NCBI GenBank assembly: GCA_013368325.1
Contig: JAACJK010000171.1
Coordinates: forward strand, 186,001-250,000
Reading direction: 5' to 3'
Source: Ephemerocybe angulata
Lineage: Eukaryota > Basidiomycota > Agaricomycetes > Agaricales > Psathyrellaceae
Length of the DNA stretch: 64,000 nucleotides
Part shown: positions 59,036 to 64,000 of the stretch, piece after piece
Layout: each line of letters begins with the position of its first letter
Numbering within the stretch: position 1 is the stretch's first letter
The notes under the pieces: generated by a model
The model's database searches: none
What the model saw: the letters and a program-made list of their open reading frames with translations, nothing else
What the model was told of the DNA's origin: nothing
Translations under genes and position numbers: made by a program

Positions 59036-60148
59036 GATCTCTACACCCCGGTGCGAGTGTGATTGAATGTTACCCTTTTCTTTGGCGGTTAATGCGTACG
59101 CCCCCGTCCTTTTTCCTTTTCTTCCTTGAACGAATGAATTGACAAGTGTCCTATTGTCTATTACCACTACTACTGACTGCTGCTGCTATCCTGACTACCC
59201 TTCTTATACACGTATCTCCGCCTATCCCCCACGACAACGACGACGACACGCGATAACGCGTGTGTCGGAGTCTTACCCGATGTGCTACGAGCTTTAGAGA
59301 TTTAGTATTAATGCTAGTTACGGGTACTCTATATCCTAAAATGTGACGAACTCTGACATATGGTTCGGACGCGATTTGGCTCATCAGGACCCCAGAATCG
59401 GAAGTGTCAATGTCTGGCGGGGCTTGGGAGGCGTGCAGTTAGGGGCAAGGGACGGGCGCTTAAGTTTACTTTCTTTGGCAGGCACAGACAAGCGCCTTAC
59501 CGGTCGTTGTAACGCTTGACGCCGCATCCGATGTGGGATGGGATCTGTTGGGGTTTGTGTTTCTTGGCCGTTTCAGCCACTTCTTCGGAGTTGCGTGCGG
59601 TCGGGACGATGGGCCGCGTGGCTGAGCTGCCAGAAATGTAGGTCAATTGGCAAGCGCTCTGAAGTTATTGGCGAAGGATATTGCAAACCAGTGCTCCCAC
59701 CTTCAGTCTCCACAAGTATTTTCAAGTTATTGAGCCATCTTTTACAATTGAAGGGTGCTTGCCGGATTATGAGGGCTGTGGATCCACGCTATTCGGATCC
59801 GGCGGGCGGAAGTAGGAGGAGCCCTCCGTCCCTCCTTCCAATGCGTCAGACTCGATTGGATGTCTACCCACTTTCCGAAAATGAATGGGCTGACTTTCTC
59901 GTATGAGCTATTTCTGACGCGAGCGAACACGAACGTTTGAGTTGTCCCGGCTGACTGTCCAGTGTCCAATGAGCCGTTATGTATGACCGACTCTTCTGGA
60001 CTTGCATTTGTGGTGCCACCTAATTCCATTGCACGGCCTTTCTCCTCCCTTCTCGTTACCGCCCCAGTCTCCATTTCCTAGAAGGATCCACACCCACCCA
60101 GGCGGTTTCCAGGCTCTCCATTCTTGGCCAGAATCCGGCGGGACAAGT

Positions 60149-60158
60149 CCACGTGATG
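60149..60158 (-). promoter_or_regulatory. SREBP-like E-box upstream of ERG25
   Basis: The minus strand reads CATCACGTGG, close to the ATCACGTG sites bound by fungal SREBP (Sre1), about 210 bp before the ERG25 ATG. ERG25 is a standard oxygen- and sterol-regulated Sre1 target in fungi. The match is by eye only. Confidence 0.4.
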
Positions 60159-60248
60159 GGATTGTCGGCGGGAGCGGAGGCATTGACGGCCTTGATGGCG
60201 ACCTCACGCCATTTCTGATTTTCTGTAAAAAAAGTGGTTCGGTTCTGC

Positions 60249-60258
60249 AAGGTATATA
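60249..60258 (+). promoter_or_regulatory. TATA box of ERG25
   Basis: GGTATATATT lies about 112-121 bp before the ATG. The leader between them is pyrimidine-rich (TCC repeats). Confidence 0.5.
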
Positions 60259-60369
60259 TTGACACGTCCAAGCTTTGTTCAAGGCTTGTGTCAATACCTC
60301 CACCCCACCTCCCCACAAAACCCCTTTCCTCCTCCTCCTCCTCGGCGACGACGAACAGGGCACGACAAC

Positions 60370-61552
60370 ATGGCTTTCAACGCGACGGCGATGCCGAAAC
60401 TCTACGACGAAATGTACCCCACGACCGACCTTGGCTCGCTGTCATTTCTGGAACAGCAGTGGGTGCACTGGTATGTGATGATTGGGAACCCAATTATCGC
60501 GACGGGGCTTATGAGCTTCCTCCTGCACGAGGTATGTTTCGTTTGGTTTCAGGGGCTTGCTGGCAACGCCATTGACGCCGTGTCTCTCTGCAGATCGTCT
60601 ATTTCGGACGGTCAATCCCCTGGATTATCATCGACAACATGCCCTACTTCCGCCAATGGAAGCTGCAGCCTAAGAAGATTCCTACGGCGGCTGAGCAGTG
60701 GGAGTGCACCAAGACCGTGTTGTTCTCGCATTTCACTATTGAGCTCCCTTTGGTATGTCGCGTCACGTCGTCTTCGAACGCGGGGCAATCTCTGACCTGG
60801 TATCATAGATCTGGCTCTTCCACCCCACGGCTGAGGCTCTCGGAATGTCGACATACCAGGTCCCCTTCCCTTCACTAAAGACCATGGCGCCCCAAGTCTT
60901 CCTCTTCTTCTTCTTCGAAGATTTCTTCCACTTCCTTGGTAAGCATGCCTCCCTATCCTTCGCCTCAAACAATATCCTAACGTCTCCTCCAGCCCACCAA
61001 GCGCTCCACACCGGTCCTCTCTACAAGCACATTCACAAAATCCACCACAAGTACTCCGCCCCCTTCGGCCTCGCCGCCGAGTACGCGCACCCCGCCGAAG
61101 TCTTCATCCTCGGCGCAGGCACCATCCTCGGGCCGCTCATCTACTGCTACTTCACCGCCAACCTCCACATCGTCACCGTCTACCTCTGGATCGTGCTGCG
61201 CCTGTTCCAGGCCGTCGACGCGCACAGCGGATACGACTTCCCCTGGTCCCTCCACAACATTGTGCCCTTCTGGTCTGGCGCGGAGCACCACGATTTCCAC
61301 CACATGGCCTTCACGAACAACTTCTCCACCTCGTTCCGTTGGTGGGACAGGATCTTTGGTACTGATGACAAGTACCGGGAGTACCGTGCGCGCGTCAAGG
61401 CTGCGAAGAAGGCCATGAAGAACGCGAGCAAGGAGGATGTGAAGAAGATGGAGGAGGATTTGATGAACCAGGTTGAGGCCGAGGGTATTAAGGCTGAAGC
61501 GGAGGCTGAGGCGAGAGGGATGGGTGCCGGCAAGACCGTGAAGGTCCAATAG
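60370..61552 (+). CDS. ERG25: C-4 methylsterol oxidase
   Basis: Endoplasmic-reticulum non-haem di-iron enzyme that starts removal of the C-4 methyl groups in ergosterol synthesis. Four exons, 60370-60531, 60594-60752, 60809-60938 and 60993-61552, give 336 residues. The fatty-acid-hydroxylase histidine boxes are all present: HFLAH (split by intron 3), HKIHH and HHDFHH. Further family blocks are [13 protein letters not shown] and [15 protein letters not shown], with four hydrophobic segments. The C-terminus is an unusual Lys/Glu/Ala-rich helix ([20 protein letters not shown]), longer than in yeast, and ends in KTVKVQ rather than a clear KKxx retrieval signal. Confidence 0.95.
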
Positions 61553-61872
61553 ACGACTTCATGGGATTACGATACATTATTTAGATATAATTATAATGGG
61601 ATACGCGGTTAAAAACCATTTTCAATTGGAATTTGAGATGTGTGCCTTCCACGGGGGAGAGCGATGAGAGCTAAGCCTTGCAGGACATCATCTTGAGTCC
61701 GCTTTCCTACGCACTGTCTATGAACTCCCGAGAGTGTTCGGGCATTGGGTCGTACCAGGAGGAGAACATCTTATCAGTCCGGTCCGACATGGTAGATTGA
61801 TCCGTGCCTGATGATAAAGTCGGGATCAGTGGTTACCCCAGACCAAAGGGCCTCACTTCTCCTCTCACCACC
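61553..61872. other. Intergenic spacer
   Basis: 3' flank of ERG25 and leader of the next gene. No gene is supported. Confidence 0.4.
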
Positions 61873-63358
61873 ATGGACCCTTTCCGTGCTTTCCACACTA
61901 AAATCCAGGTCCTAGCCAACCTAAACGAAAACATTGTCAACTCACACTTCCCAGAAGAGCTAGACCACTGCGTAGCGCGGCGAAAGAAGCCCAAAACCTC
62001 AGCCAAAGCCGATAATTCGTGGTCGATAAGTTCAGACTCGAACGATAATGCAGTCCCAGGCCCAGCCACCATTCCTCGAGGCCCACCGCGCCTGCGCCCG
62101 GCCCTTCCTCAGGAAGTCATAGAACTCATCCTTCGAGACCTTTCCAAGGTCGAATTACTGCCCGTCCTGCGGTCCAACAAAGCCTTGTATTCTGTGGCGG
62201 TCCGGGTACTCTACCGCGAGCTCGCAGAAAGCAGCCCCAGCCGGCTGATCTCGCTCCTCCGGGCCCTCCTCCCACAAACCCACGTGCACCCGCACGTCCG
62301 CAAACTCGACCTCAACATCGCCGCCCTCGAATGCCCCACCGCCAACCTCTACCGCACGCTCCACGCCCTGCTCCGCCGCACCACAGGCCTCGCCTCCCTC
62401 TCACTCGACCTGCCCAAAGCGCACTCCCCCGTATGGATATTCGAGGGGTGTAGTTTTAAGCTGAGGCAGTTCTCGACGAGCATGCATTGTTCGCCCGCGT
62501 TGGCGAGGTTCCTCGATACGCAGGATCGGATCGTGCAGCTCACGCTGCGCGGGTTCCAGAACGACACCATGCGCTCGCTGCCCTATCTCTACATGGACAT
62601 CACGCACACGCTCACCGGCATCCCAGGCTCAGGAGCAATCGAGATCCTCAAAAAGCAGGAAGCGGGGCTTGAGCCCTTTGTTCTGAGCCCAGGCGCGCTG
62701 CCGCGGCTCGCGGTGTTCAACGCCATCCATGCGGGGCCGGCCGTGGTGGGCGAGGTCGTGAAGGGCAGGCCGGTGACGACGGTGTCGATACCGCTGTTCT
62801 CGACGAACGCGAGGCGCTCGCTTGATGCGCTCGAAGGCTCGGCGGTGCCCCTGAAGAGGCTGAGCATTATTAGCTTTGACCCCGATGCGCCGAATTATAT
62901 CTTTGAGCAGGTGGCGACGCGCTTTCCTGAGCTGGAGGCGCTGCATATCGTCGTTCTGCTCGCGGAGTTTACGAATGTGAGTCTTTACATATGCCTGGCT
63001 AAGTGGCATGGACCGATTCGGTTGGAGCGATGGTCTGATAGATTTCTCTGTAGGAGCTTCTATTGGCGGCGTGCCAACACCTTCGGCACTTTAAGAGACT
63101 CAAGGTATGTGCTATCTCTCTGGATCAATTACTCCCTCGAGAGCATAGCGCTGACAGACGGCCTGCATAATGTAGTATATCACCTGTGTGGCGACCTCCT
63201 CCGAAGAATCGTCAGTTGCCGAGGAACAGGAGATTGCGGAAAAGTGGCATGAGGAGTGCCCGACTCTCAGGACTATCATCCTTCCTCGAGGGCGGGTGTG
63301 GTTCCAAAAGCCAGCTCGGATTTCTTCCGATAGGAACTGGGAATGTCTTGAGGATTGA
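61873..63358 (+). CDS. F-box-like protein, 445 aa
   Basis: Three exons, 61873-62976, 63054-63104 and 63176-63358. ATG 61873 is the first in frame (a GTG lies further up). An N-terminal 70-residue polar segment precedes an F-box-like helix set (RPALPQEVIELILRDLSKVE) and SNKALYSVAVRVLYREL, the usual continuation in this Agaricomycete family. LRR-like blocks follow, such as HVRKLDLNIAAL and FPELEALHIVVLL. The tail ends CPTLRTIILPRGRVWFQKPA, a conserved closing element in such proteins. Unlike the other F-box genes it has introns near the 3' end. Confidence 0.83.
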
Positions 63359-63794
63359 TCTGTGATGACGGGTGAAGCAGATGGAGGTCAAGGCTTAGGC
63401 GCCCTAGATAGGGGGTGGCAGCCCGCAAGCAACTGTGTCATCTCCATTGAACGTTTTCCTTGTTATATCCTGTAACTTGGGCTGGACTTGGTAATCCACC
63501 TACCGAACAATGTCGGAACAGTGTACACATAGCTCGTGTTCGTCGACGTTAGCACTTCCCGCCCATTTAACTTTGAATCACGCTCGACTGATTACGCCCA
63601 CATATTAGCATGCCTGCCGGTCTACCTACATACATTCATGCGATTAACGTCCCACCATTCATGCTCGCTTTCAGTTTCATTTAGGCTTTTCCGTTACAAT
63701 ACACTTACTCTCTGCCATATCTCTGCATCTGAACTCTTCCAAGTTCTCTCCAACCCCATCCTTTTCCCCCTCAGTCCACGTAGCAAACTCGACT
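63359..63794. other. Intergenic, no gene seen
   Basis: Short frames without motifs. Confidence 0.4.
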
Positions 63795-64000
63795 ATGGGC
63801 CACTCGAGTTTTCACCACTCATCAAACCTCTTGCACTACTATCGCCCTGGGCACATCGTCTTCATGTGTCTCCTGCTCCTTGCATGCTTAGATATCGCGT
63901 TGGGATTGGCTGTTCTGGTAGGTGCCTTCGCCTCCTTTTCCCCCGCACACACGCACACCCCTGTGTCTTGTAAACTCATCCTGATATTTTCGTCCCAGCA
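63795..64000 (+). CDS. Possible gene start cut by right edge
   Basis: ATG 63795 opens MGHSSFHHSSNLLHYYRPGH followed by a hydrophobic stretch (IVFMCLLLLACLDIALGLAV) and, directly after it, a GTAGGTGCC donor at 63918. An inner ATG at 63864 would make the hydrophobic stretch a signal peptide. Only the first exon would be inside the window, so the product cannot be named. Confidence 0.3.
   Translation, partial: MGHSSFHHSSNLLHYYRPGHIVFMCLLLLACLDIALGLAVLVGAFASFSPAHTHTPVSCKLILIFSSQ

Larger units (their letters stand above)
59036..60369. other. Intergenic, ERG25 promoter at right end
   Basis: No gene is supported. ACGGGCGCTTAAG at 59452-59464 matches the same motif at 50345. The last 250 bp hold the sterol-gene promoter elements listed separately. 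Confidence 0.45.

Noticed and set aside
60977..61549. 190-codon minus-strand frame
   Set aside because: Antisense of ERG25 exon 4, where the histidine boxes are on the plus strand.

Overview
The window is nuclear DNA of a mushroom-forming fungus (Basidiomycota, Agaricomycetes, probably Agaricales). The evidence is many short GT-AG introns of about 50-65 bp, a class I hydrophobin, a fungal cellulose-binding module (CBM1), a priA-type secreted cysteine-rich protein, and a large F-box family with unconserved C-terminal halves. Gene models were assembled by hand from codon phase, splice signals and family motifs; most were checked for an intact frame across every junction.

Left part (1-10.3 kb): an F-box gene leaves the left edge on the minus strand. 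It is followed by a 12-exon flavin-dependent halogenase (2418-4732, +), a convergent class I hydrophobin (5078-5787, -), a 3' end of Helitron type (hairpins and CTAG near 7.1-7.4 kb), and a multi-pass DUF3433-type membrane protein (7693-10280, -).

F-box block (11.1-27.4 kb): six F-box genes, one broken by an in-frame TAG and one by a frameshift, interleaved with an intronless secreted GH5 hydrolase (18127-19329) and a small secreted protein (22684-23818). Two head-to-head F-box pairs look like copies of one ancestral pair; the GH5 gene sits inside one of them. A repeat-rich stretch lies at 21.4-22.2 kb.

Middle (28.4-39.7 kb): a priA-like secreted protein (-), the NuA4 subunit EPL1 (32200-35491, -) followed by a purine-rich tract with microsatellites, a secreted CBM1-PEBP fusion (37712-39019, +), and a 53-residue CaaX peptide resembling a mushroom pheromone precursor (39513-39674, -).

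Right part: a non-LTR retrotransposon relic (about 40.6-40.9 kb), a large membrane protein ending in seven near-identical ankyrin repeats (43702-46626, +), and a gene-poor stretch (46.6-53.5 kb) holding decayed and duplicated fragments. The window then has an F-box gene (53538-55157), an AzgA-type purine permease (56466-59035), the sterol C-4 methyl oxidase ERG25 (60370-61552), another F-box-like gene (61873-63358), and the start of a gene cut by the right edge.

Conserved housekeeping genes (EPL1, AzgA, ERG25) are embedded in a fast-evolving accessory background. The genes most likely to act outside the cell or at its surface are the halogenase product pathway, hydrophobin, GH5, the 22.7-kb secreted protein, priA, CBM1-PEBP, the CaaX peptide and the ankyrin membrane protein. 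No polyketide synthase, peptide synthetase or terpene cyclase was found, so the halogenase is not part of a visible cluster.
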